From Chitinispirillaceae bacterium (GTDB lineage Bacteria > Fibrobacterota > Chitinivibrionia > Chitinivibrionales > Chitinispirillaceae): a stretch of 6,601 nt of DNA. The position numbers and the translations under genes are program-made. Numbering within the stretch: position 1 is the stretch's first letter; every line of letters starts with the position of its first letter. This document shows, one piece after another, positions 1 through 5,044 of the stretch. The stretch spans positions 1 to 6,601 of the forward strand of contig JAFGOU010000437.1 in assembly GCA_016926315.1 (NCBI GenBank), written 5' to 3'. A model generated the notes under the pieces. That model did not search any database, was not told the origin of the DNA, and worked only from the letters and a program-made list of their open reading frames with translations.

Positions 1-244
1 CGCTGGAAAACGTGCCGTATCGCCAGCCGAAAAAAACCATTCCCGGATCGGGGTATGCCGCGAGGTGAAGCGTGTCGCCCCGGTGCAGAAGCGTATCGCG
101 CTGTATTCCGTAGACCGACCCGCGGCCCTGAATCGAGACGGTCACGCGACAGAGCGTATCCACGGTCAGGGGAGCGCATGAGATGCCGATGAGCGCGAAC
201 GCCGGCAGCAAAAGCGAACGATAGTACCCGGAAAGCAGCCGCAT
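1..244 (-). CDS. Probable lipoprotein with InlB-type beta repeat (N-terminal 81 residues, continues past left edge)
   Basis: The reading frame opens with ATG at 244-242 and stays open to the window edge. The first 22 residues (basic start, then LLLPAFALIGIS) form a signal peptide ending at Cys23, so a lipoprotein anchored in a membrane is likely; the lipobox is imperfect because the -3 residue is Gly, not Leu. Residues about 33-75 (VTVSIQGRGSV, then RGDTLHLAAYPDPG and FFGW) match the pattern of the divergent InlB B-repeat: a Gly-rich turn, a 'GdtvtLtA.p..G..F.gW' core. Such repeats occur in surface and secreted proteins and are thought to mediate adhesion or act as spacers. The start codon overlaps the stop of the upstream acyltransferase gene by one base. 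An AAGGAG lies at 257-262, 12 bases from the ATG, which is long, so re-initiation by coupling is plausible. The rest of the protein and its actual role cannot be seen. Confidence 0.65.
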   Translation of the reverse strand, partial: MRLLSGYYRSLLLPAFALIGISCAPLTVDTLCRVTVSIQGRGSVYGIQRDTLLHRGDTLHLAAYPDPGMVFFGWRYGTFSS

Positions 245-1242
245 CAGTGGAGAATGCTCCTTGCGAAATCAGCGCACCGCCTGATTGCTGAACGCTTATT
301 GAAAAAACGGCAGCGCAATTTCCGCGCGCCGACATGTTCCTTGAAATCAATCACGCCTTCAAGCCCTCCGCTTGGATTACAATCGAACCAGCGGAAACCG
401 GATTCTGCCGAATACCGGATTGCATGGTCATAGAGCAGGTCGTTGGGCCGGTATCGTTTAAAAAAGGCGGCGTTACCCGCGGTTGACCATGACACGGCAT
501 GGCGGTTCCAGAAAAAACAGAGCGTACCGGCAATCGGCGTATCGCCAAGGTACGCCAACCAGAGTCTCCTGTTATGGGCCGGCACGGCGAACAAACTTTT
601 GAACAAGTCAATCGTGTAACCCCTGCTGCGCAGCAGGCCTTTTTTCTGCCACCGGACGCGAGACTGCTTATAGAGTGAAAAATAGCATATCCACTGCTCG
701 AAATTCGATGCTTCCCGTATGATAACGCCGTTTTCAACAGCGCGCCTTACGGCACGGCGATGGGAGTAGTCGGTGAGACTTCTGGCGGATTCATACCCGC
801 CGGAGAGGTCGATGGTCTGCGTGAAGTCTTCCGTCGTATCCGGAAGATCAATGGCTGAGAGCACGGGGTCAAAGGGGTTTTCGCACCAGGCAAGATCGTG
901 AAACGAACGGAGGTATTCCCAGAGTGCCCAGGCATGGTCACTGCCCAGGGGATCGGCGGAAAGCCAGCCGCCATAGGTGCCGGCTGGCATCGACCAGAAT
1001 GCCTTAAGTATGCCTCCAGAAAACGATGAAACGGTCAGGGGGAGTATTGCCGAAGTATGGTCGCTGAATTCCACTGTTTGGGCCGCAGGCGTCATGCGGC
1101 CTTTTCGCGATGAGGAAAATGCCGCGGCCCATGAGGGAGTTTGAAAAAAAGTGGCACATTCGTGCGCTCTGGCGGCCGCCTCCCACTCCCGAGTTGTAGC
1201 GGTTCGACAAGTGACGATGCCTACCGGAACGCCGGATGTCAT
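244..1242 (-). CDS. FemAB/GNAT-fold acyltransferase family protein (Acetyltransf_6, CelD/BioF2-like), 332 aa
   Basis: Predicted cytoplasmic acyl- or aminoacyl-transferase of the GNAT/FemAB superfamily. The N-terminal region has the FemAB-like 'FFQTPSWAAAF' (residues 32-42, compare 'pFQsp.W'), then a strand-rich part up to the SMPAGTYGGWLS stretch (84-95). Residues about 150-305 fit the Acetyltransf_6 domain: a helix with HRRAVRRAVENGV (161-173), the strand pair LAYLGDTPIAGTLCFFWNRHAVSW (229-252), the loop FKRYRPNDLLYDHAIRYSAE (261-280), and the closing FDCNPSGGLEGVIDFKEHVGA (286-306), where 'G..gv..FK..fGa' is the family signature. In characterised relatives this fold adds amino acids to peptidoglycan precursors or acylates exopolysaccharide and lipids; the substrate here is unknown. 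The start at 1242 is preferred over an upstream in-frame ATG at 1296 because AAGGAG precedes it closely. It lies 72 bp after the propeller gene and overlaps the next gene by one base, suggesting one transcript. Confidence 0.8.
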   Translation of the reverse strand: MTSGVPVGIVTCRTATTREWEAAARAHECATFFQTPSWAAAFSSSRKGRMTPAAQTVEFSDHTSAILPLTVSSFSGGILKAFWSMPAGTYGGWLSADPLGSDHAWALWEYLRSFHDLAWCENPFDPVLSAIDLPDTTEDFTQTIDLSGGYESARSLTDYSHRRAVRRAVENGVIIREASNFEQWICYFSLYKQSRVRWQKKGLLRSRGYTIDLFKSLFAVPAHNRRLWLAYLGDTPIAGTLCFFWNRHAVSWSTAGNAAFFKRYRPNDLLYDHAIRYSAESGFRWFDCNPSGGLEGVIDFKEHVGARKLRCRFFNKRSAIRRCADFARSILH

Positions 1243-1246
1243 ACCT

Positions 1247-1252
1247 CTCCTT
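1247..1252 (-). promoter_or_regulatory. Ribosome binding site of the acyltransferase gene
   Basis: AAGGAG on the minus strand, four bases before the ATG at 1242. It decides the start, since the ATG 54 bases upstream has no comparable site and would add an arginine-rich leader (RRSSRSIAYGRHGRRRG) unlike the family. Confidence 0.6.
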
Positions 1253-1314
1253 CGGCCGTGCCGACCGTATGCAATGGATCTGCTGCTTCGGCGCAATGGA
1301 AGTTTTCAAACGGT

Positions 1315-3585
1315 TCAGGGGGTGATGATAAGTTTTCCCCGGGTAGTTGAGCTTTCCGACCTGATGGTGTAAAGATACATGCCTGGAACGGTTCTGGTCG
1401 ACGGTTTCCACACGCATACCGAACCGCGGGTGCCTGAATCGACCGGAATCAGGGTGGCGATCAGGGTACCGCTTACCGAATACACCTGTACCGTGCTCTT
1501 AACCGGCAGTTTTTCAAATACAATTTCACGATGGCGCCGTTTTGACCAGGGGTTAGGATATACCTGGGCGCTGGCGGTTGTATTGCCGCTCACGGCGTAC
1601 CCCATCGAATACCGGGAAACACCGCGGTTGGTCGCTATCCAGAGAGATCCGTTTTTTCGGTCGATGGAGAGGTCGTTTATGGTATTCGAGAGAAGCCCGG
1701 ACGACTGGTCGATGACCGTTGACGTGTTGTTAAATAGGTCGTAGCGTATCAGGCCCTTGTTGGCCGTGCCCAGCCAGAGAAACCGGCGGTCTTCCACTTC
1801 AACAGCCCTGATGTCGGAAAGCGCGGTATCGATAGTGGTCAGAATCGGGTTGTCCTCGATCCATGACCGCACGCACAGGCCTTTCCGAAGGGTGTTCCCG
1901 GGCGCGCTGTAGGTATAAAAACCGCTCGTGGTCGCGATATAGGTAAGGGTGTCGTTCGTGGCCGCCATGTCGTAGGTAATGCCCCTGTTCTGGTCGCTGA
2001 AATCGGTATTGATCCGGAGTCCGTCTCTCAAGGGATTGCCGTTGTGACGGAGAACAAGAATCCTGCCGATACCTTCATTGCCATCGGCAACAATGATATT
2101 GTTCGCGGCGTCAACAGAGATAAATCCCATATCACTAAAATAGTAAGGGTCGCTTTCAGGATAAAAATAACGATAATGCCTGCTCTCGTGGTCTGCTGCC
2201 GTCGGAGCCGGATCATAGGCCGGATCATAGGCCAGCAACCACCCCAACCGGTTCTGCCAACTGGCAAACCAGAGAAATCCCGAGGAATCCTGTGCGATTG
2301 AATTGATTTTTGCCCAATCCGGTGCGTGGCAGTAGGTGGAAGGAAAAAATTCCCCTTTTCCAAAATCCTGAGCGCCGATACAGTACTTCTGCCATGAACC
2401 GTCCACCCGGTTATAGCGCTTTGCCTGACCGCCGTGGGTGGCGAACCAAATCCTGCCGAAACGATCTTCGGTTACCCCTAATATGGGCCCATCGCTGATA
2501 TAGCTTCCCATTTGTGGATACTCCGCCGGGGTATACAAGCGCCATTTTCCGTTGCTGTATGAACTGAACCCCCGCGACTGCGGAACCGATGACGATATCT
2601 GCTGGCCCGCCCACAACATGCCTTCCCGATCGTAATGCACGCGGTATACCATGGTGAACGTCGGTCCACCCAGAGGAACATGGACCGCTTCAATTCCGTT
2701 CCAGACATAGAAATGGTTATAGGTGGTTCCGATGAAACACTCACCGGAGGGAGATTCCGCCAGGCACCTGATGACGCTTGACAGATCGAGTTTCCGAACC
2801 GAGTCTACCAGAAGAATACCAGTGTCAGGATCCGTTTCACGTGTTCCAGGTTTCACGGCGCTGGATATAACCTGCCCGTTTACCATCGCGGTCGGGGTGG
2901 AAAAGGAAAGGAGGGAATCGTTTTTCCGGGCGAACGCCCTTACCGGAACGCCCGACGCGGTGTCAATGCTCCAGATGCCGGGATCGTAGAAATTTGCCTT
3001 TTCGAGGTTTTTGTTCGTTACCGGGAGCCGCGCCACACCCTTTTCACCGCCGAGAACGAGAAACGTATCATTGGCTTTTCCGTAGATCACCGAAGCATTC
3101 ACCTGCGGGCTCTGGAAAAAAACACCGAGACCGGTGGCGTTCTTTACCGCAATTTTTTTCTCGGTGTCAAATACACTGCACCCCTTATCGGAAGCGACGA
3201 TCAGGAACCTGTCGTAAACGGCAAGGTCGGTGATTCCCCATCCTGCCATGGCGTAGTTGGCATATGTTTTCATGGCGCCGTTCGGTGACCGATAGGTCAG
3301 GTACCCGTTCTGCGAGCCGATCCAGAGGCCGTTTTTTGTATCGAGACAGACACCTTTCAGCGCCGGGTCGGGAAAGAAGGTGGGATTGGAATAAATGGTA
3401 ACGCTGCCCGTGCCGCGCTTGTACAGCAGCAAGCCTCCCGAGGTGGCGGCCCAGACCGTGTCATTACGGAAGGCGAAATCGTTTACGGTCAGGGTGGAGG
3501 TGTAGTTGGAGAACCGTTCAAAGGTAAAGGATGTCGTAGCCGCAGTCATGAGAGCGAGGGCGGTGAGCAACAGTTTTTTTTGCAT
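1315..3585 (-). CDS. Secreted beta-propeller protein with C-terminal sorting/FlgD-like domain, 756 aa
   Basis: Residues 1-20 (MQKKLLLTALALMTAATTSF) form a Sec signal peptide. The body carries divergent two-component-regulator-propeller (Reg_prop) blades of the type 'i..i..D..g.lWigT..Gl..y': about residues 33-56 (VNDFAFRNDTVWAATSGGLLLY), 76-98, 118-139, 369-391 (VTEDRFGRIWFATHGG), 427-454, 487-509, 535-559, 591-615 (RFLWLGTANKGLIRYD) and 636-659 (GSLWIATNRGVSRY). Residues 674-756 form a small beta domain beginning VYPNPW and ending GMYLYTIRSESSTTRGKLIITP, the layout of a type IX secretion sorting domain or FlgD Ig-like domain. There is no histidine kinase, transmembrane segment or response regulator after the propeller, so it is probably an exported sensing or binding protein, not a hybrid two-component sensor. 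The frame is open 70 codons further upstream, but that would cross the terminator and enter the tRNA. The chosen start gives a clean signal peptide; only a weak AGGA lies upstream of it. Confidence 0.8.
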   Translation of the reverse strand: MQKKLLLTALALMTAATTSFTFERFSNYTSTLTVNDFAFRNDTVWAATSGGLLLYKRGTGSVTIYSNPTFFPDPALKGVCLDTKNGLWIGSQNGYLTYRSPNGAMKTYANYAMAGWGITDLAVYDRFLIVASDKGCSVFDTEKKIAVKNATGLGVFFQSPQVNASVIYGKANDTFLVLGGEKGVARLPVTNKNLEKANFYDPGIWSIDTASGVPVRAFARKNDSLLSFSTPTAMVNGQVISSAVKPGTRETDPDTGILLVDSVRKLDLSSVIRCLAESPSGECFIGTTYNHFYVWNGIEAVHVPLGGPTFTMVYRVHYDREGMLWAGQQISSSVPQSRGFSSYSNGKWRLYTPAEYPQMGSYISDGPILGVTEDRFGRIWFATHGGQAKRYNRVDGSWQKYCIGAQDFGKGEFFPSTYCHAPDWAKINSIAQDSSGFLWFASWQNRLGWLLAYDPAYDPAPTAADHESRHYRYFYPESDPYYFSDMGFISVDAANNIIVADGNEGIGRILVLRHNGNPLRDGLRINTDFSDQNRGITYDMAATNDTLTYIATTSGFYTYSAPGNTLRKGLCVRSWIEDNPILTTIDTALSDIRAVEVEDRRFLWLGTANKGLIRYDLFNNTSTVIDQSSGLLSNTINDLSIDRKNGSLWIATNRGVSRYSMGYAVSGNTTASAQVYPNPWSKRRHREIVFEKLPVKSTVQVYSVSGTLIATLIPVDSGTRGSVCVWKPSTRTVPGMYLYTIRSESSTTRGKLIITP
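2207..2233 (-). repeat. In-frame 12-bp tandem duplication inside the propeller gene
   Basis: The 12-base unit gccggatcatag occurs twice in direct succession, followed by three bases of a third copy. It encodes AYDPAYDPAP at residues 452-461, between two propeller blades. It keeps frame and probably reflects replication slippage in a loop. Confidence 0.85.
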
Positions 3586-3639
3586 CGGCAAGTTAATCCT
3601 GAGGGTGGTTATTTGATACAGTAAATTCGAGAGAGACGG

Positions 3640-3651
3640 GACAATATTGTC
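3640..3651. promoter_or_regulatory. 12-bp perfect palindrome upstream of the propeller gene, possible operator
   Basis: gacaatattgtc is a perfect palindrome 54 bases upstream of the propeller start codon. It lies in the only gap (3586-3701) where a promoter for the minus-strand cluster could sit, as the terminator hairpin lies just beyond. A dyad here could be a dimeric regulator site. No clear -35/-10 pair could be assigned: TTGTCC overlaps the palindrome's right half on the minus strand, with only a poor AT-rich -10 candidate downstream. Confidence 0.3.
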
Positions 3652-3701
3652 TGGCGATGCTGCCGTTATCCGCGCGTTAAAGCTGCAGGACGGGTAAAAA
3701 T

Positions 3702-3733
3702 AAAAAAAGCACCTCCTCCGCCCTGACCGGTGC
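3702..3733 (-). terminator. Rho-independent terminator-like hairpin downstream of tRNA-Ala
   Basis: On the minus strand GCACC (3733-3729) pairs with GGTGC (3713-3709) across a 15-base loop, followed at once by seven T and, after one A, five more T. The stem is short (five pairs, plus one possible G-T), but the T tract is strong. It lies 26 bases after the tRNA and before the propeller gene, as expected for ending the tRNA transcript. Confidence 0.55.
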
Positions 3734-3759
3734 CATGATAAAAAGAAAACGATTGAAAA

Positions 3760-3832
3760 TGGAGCTGAGGGGGATCGAACCCCTGGCCTCGACATTGCGA
3801 ACGTCGCGCTCTCCCAGCTGAGCTACAGCCCC
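3760..3832 (-). tRNA. tRNA-Ala (anticodon CGC)
   Basis: A 73-base cloverleaf on the minus strand. The acceptor stem is GGGGCTG/CAGCTCC with the G3-T70 wobble pair that is the identity element for alanyl-tRNA synthetase, and the discriminator base is A. The D arm is GCTC-AGCTGGGA-GAGC, the anticodon arm CGACG-TTCGCAA-TGTCG with anticodon CGC reading GCG codons, the variable loop AGGCC, and the T arm AGGGG-TTCGATC-CCCCT. All arms pair; the anticodon stem ends in one G-T pair next to the loop. The 3' CCA is not encoded, so it must be added by CCA nucleotidyltransferase. It stands alone, not in a tRNA cluster, between the minus-strand cluster and the plus-strand regulator. Confidence 0.96.
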
Positions 3833-3853
3833 GGAGTATTTTGTCGGCGATTA

Positions 3854-3883
3854 AAAATACATCCGGTGTTTTGCGTGACACAA
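3854..3883 (-). promoter_or_regulatory. Probable sigma70-type promoter of tRNA-Ala
   Basis: On the minus strand TTGTGT (3883-3878) and TATTTT (3859-3854) are 18 bases apart. Transcription would start about 15 bases before the first tRNA base, a usual 5' leader length. Matches to consensus are moderate. Confidence 0.4.
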
Positions 3884-3901
3884 GAAACAGAGACAGCATC
3901 C

Positions 3902-3931
3902 TTTGCAGAAAAACGAGCGCGATGATATACT
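3902..3931 (+). promoter_or_regulatory. Probable sigma70-type promoter of the STAS regulator gene
   Basis: TTTGCA (3902-3907) and TATACT (3926-3931, five of six consensus bases) are separated by 18 bases. The start of transcription would fall near 3938, which excludes the in-frame ATG at 3935 as initiator and supports the ATG at 3992. It is divergent to the tRNA promoter, and the two -35 boxes are less than 20 bases apart. Confidence 0.45.
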
Positions 3932-3991
3932 TTTATGGTCCGGGGCGGTGTCGCGCGCCGGTCAGTATTATCGGGAGCCCGGATTCAGGAT

Positions 3992-4585
3992 ATGAAGCAC
4001 CACCAGCACGCCGTCTCCGAAGACATGTATCATCGGGTGTATCGCCTGATGATACGCGATACCGACCCGCGTCTTATTGCCGCCGCTTTGCACCTTCCTT
4101 TGCGCACCGTGCTCAATGTGACCGCACGCCTTAAAAAGAACCAGGGAGCGGGTGTCCTCTTTGAACCGTTGGCCATTAAAGATCTGAAAAAGGCCGTTAT
4201 CGCTTCGTTTCTCGATGTGTATTTTCTCGCCAAGACCCGGTATGCGATTTTACAGCTGGTCGGATGTGTGACGAAGGATCACGCCGACACGCTCGAATCG
4301 GAGCTCCAAAAAGTGCGCGAATCGGCATGGAAAGCGATCGCTATCCGTTTGACCGACGTTACCGCGATGGATGATACCGGTGCGCGTCAATTAATTGATT
4401 TATGCGAAACCATGAAGGAGCGGGAGCGGTTCGTGGCATTCCTCGATCCGTCGCCGGACATCGAACAGCAGATCGACCGGGTTGGGTTTGAAAAAACAAT
4501 ACCGATATTCGGTACTGAACGTGCATTCGAGGATGGCGCGTTCTCCCGCCGCCGCGCCGCTTCCCAGAAACGTGTCCGGCATTGA
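3992..4585 (+). CDS. STAS-domain protein (anti-anti-sigma factor type) with N-terminal HTH-like region, 197 aa
   Basis: Residues about 10-50 (RLIAAALHLPLRTVLNVTARLKK) look like a small helix-turn-helix: helix, turn at HLPL, second helix, then a basic end. Residues about 66-182 fit a STAS domain: strand YAILQLVGCV, the helix DHADTLESELQKVRES, strand AIAIRLTDVTAMDDTGA, helix ARQLIDLCETMKERE, strand FVAFLDPSPDIEQQIDRVGF, and a final IPIFGTERAFE. The MDDTGA segment (126-131) aligns with the MDSSG motif of SpoIIAA, placing Thr129 where the phosphorylated Ser sits, so switching by a kinase is possible. In known systems unphosphorylated STAS proteins bind an anti-sigma kinase; no kinase or sigma gene lies next to it here. 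The start at 3992 has only a weak AGGA one base upstream; ATG at 4025 is an alternative. The last 17 residues are basic. The HTH call is less certain than STAS. Confidence 0.75.
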   Translation: MKHHQHAVSEDMYHRVYRLMIRDTDPRLIAAALHLPLRTVLNVTARLKKNQGAGVLFEPLAIKDLKKAVIASFLDVYFLAKTRYAILQLVGCVTKDHADTLESELQKVRESAWKAIAIRLTDVTAMDDTGARQLIDLCETMKERERFVAFLDPSPDIEQQIDRVGFEKTIPIFGTERAFEDGAFSRRRAASQKRVRH

Positions 4586-4634
4586 CCGTGAAACGTCCCT
4601 TTCCCTTTTCTCTTCGAAATAGTAATTTCCGTAG

Positions 4635-4655
4635 AGGTGCTATGGGCGTTTTTTC
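4635..4655 (+). repeat. 21-bp direct repeat, copy 1
   Basis: Identical over 21 bases to 4764-4784; the core is CTATGGGCGTTTTTTC. The start-to-start distance is 129 bases. Flanking bases differ on both sides, so the repeat ends are well defined. Confidence 0.9.
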
Positions 4656-4700
4656 TGACATAAGGGTATCGATCAGCAGGAAAAAACGCCCGATACCACC
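4636..4700 (+). repeat. Imperfect inverted repeat (19-bp stem), hairpin A
   Basis: GGGCGTTTTTTC (4644-4655) is exactly complementary to GAAAAAACGCCC (4680-4691). The stem extends outward by TAT/ATA and GGTG/CACC with one mismatch (C-C) and one bulged G, giving about 19 pairs around a 24-base loop. The inner run of six T-A pairs and the outer GC pairs make a stable hairpin. A second, overlapping 7-bp dyad uses GGTATCG (4665-4671) and CGATACC (4691-4697). Confidence 0.85.
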
Positions 4701-4715
4701 ATCGTTCCATAGTAT

Positions 4716-4730
4716 CGCGCCATCGGCGCG
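4716..4730. repeat. Short GC-rich hairpin
   Basis: CGCGCC (4716-4721) and GGCGCG (4725-4730) pair around the three-base loop ATC. It sits between the inverted copy and the 28-bp palindrome and has no T tract on either side. Confidence 0.7.
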
Positions 4731-4732
4731 CT

Positions 4733-4760
4733 GGGTTTTCAAGCGAACGCTTGAAAACCC
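4733..4760. repeat. 28-bp palindrome (13-bp arms, 2-base centre)
   Basis: GGGTTTTCAAGCG (4733-4745) is followed by AA and its exact complement CGCTTGAAAACCC (4748-4760). As a hairpin it would have 12 pairs and a GAAC loop. No T run follows on either strand, so it does not look like an intrinsic terminator; a protein-binding dyad or part of a repeat element fits better. Confidence 0.9.
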
Positions 4761-4763
4761 GGT

Positions 4764-4784
4764 AGGTGCTATGGGCGTTTTTTC
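4764..4784 (+). repeat. 21-bp direct repeat, copy 2
   Basis: Second identical copy of the repeat at 4635-4655. It ends 17 bases before the start codon of the 75-residue gene and five bases before its ribosome binding site. It can also pair with the inverted copy at 4680-4691, giving a larger alternative hairpin that encloses the 28-bp palindrome. Confidence 0.9.
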
Positions 4785-4788
4785 ATTC

Positions 4789-4794
4789 AGGGGG
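4789..4794 (+). promoter_or_regulatory. Ribosome binding site of the 75-residue gene
   Basis: AGGGGG lies seven bases before the ATG at 4802, good spacing. It chooses this start over the in-frame ATG at 4766, which lies inside the repeat. Confidence 0.55.
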
Positions 4795-4801
4795 TGTCGT
4801 A

Positions 4802-5029
4802 ATGGCCTACATCGGCATTGGGTACTCGGGTGATGAATCGGGTTTTCTCCGCGAGTGCGCGGCCAGGAATGAAGCATGGCTCAAAGGGGACCGGCTCCCC
4901 TGGTTTTTCGGCGATTCTTTCGTGGTCCTGTACGACTCAAATACCGCGCGCGAATTCGCCAAAAAATGCAGGGACGCGGCTCCGGAAAATACCATCACCA
5001 TTTATACCATGGAGAGATCCGTTCGCTGA
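4802..5029 (+). CDS. Small protein of unknown function, 75 aa
   Basis: Not recognised. The sequence begins MAYIGIGYSGDESGFLRECA and has a mixed strand-helix pattern: a hydrophobic first strand, a helix (ESGFLRECAARNEAWLKG, 12-29), a strand (SFVVLYDS, 39-46), a helix (TAREFAKKCRDAA, 48-60) and a last strand (TITIYTM, 64-70). This fits a compact soluble alpha/beta protein; there is no signal peptide, membrane segment or clear metal-binding motif. Coding is supported by a good ribosome binding site, by balanced residue composition without low complexity, and by a stop only 15 bases before the next gene, with which it is probably co-transcribed. It could be an accessory partner or regulator of the large downstream protein, but nothing in the sequence shows this. 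Confidence 0.65.
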   Translation: MAYIGIGYSGDESGFLRECAARNEAWLKGDRLPWFFGDSFVVLYDSNTAREFAKKCRDAAPENTITIYTMERSVR

Positions 5030-5044
5030 CCAGGGTCATTGACG

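Larger units (their letters stand above)
4586..4801. other. Non-coding interval rich in direct and inverted repeats
   Basis: This 216-bp gap separates the STAS gene from the 75-residue gene. It has no convincing coding frame and no classic terminator after the STAS gene. From 4635 to 4784 it is almost wholly made of repeats and dyads, listed separately. The first 49 bases are pyrimidine-rich and hold only a weak 5-bp hairpin (GAAAT/ATTTC). Confidence 0.7.

Noticed and set aside
351..737. Minus-strand open frame inside the acyltransferase gene
   Set aside because: It is a shifted frame of the acyltransferase coding sequence, which has recognisable domain motifs; this one has none.
1379..1744. 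Plus-strand open frame inside the propeller gene
   Set aside because: Antisense to the well-supported C-terminal part of the propeller protein, with no ribosome binding site or family resemblance.
3586..3795. N-terminal extension of the propeller gene by 70 codons
   Set aside because: It would begin inside the tRNA and pass through the terminator hairpin; the signal peptide begins at 3585.
3760..3832. tRNA gene as attachment site of an integrated element
   Set aside because: No duplicate of the tRNA 3' end and no integrase gene are visible in the window.
3935..3991. Earlier ATG start for the STAS gene
   Set aside because: It lies only four bases after the predicted -10 box, hence before the likely transcription start, and adds an arginine-rich stretch unlike the family.
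4635..4784. CRISPR array
   Set aside because: Only two direct copies, 108 bases apart, with other dyads in the gap; there is no regular spacer pattern and no cas gene in view.
4359..4877. Minus-strand open frame across the repeat block with a recurring EKTPIAP peptide
   Set aside because: The repeated peptide is just the translation of the 21-bp DNA repeat, the frame overlaps two better plus-strand genes, and no ribosome binding site or domain is visible.
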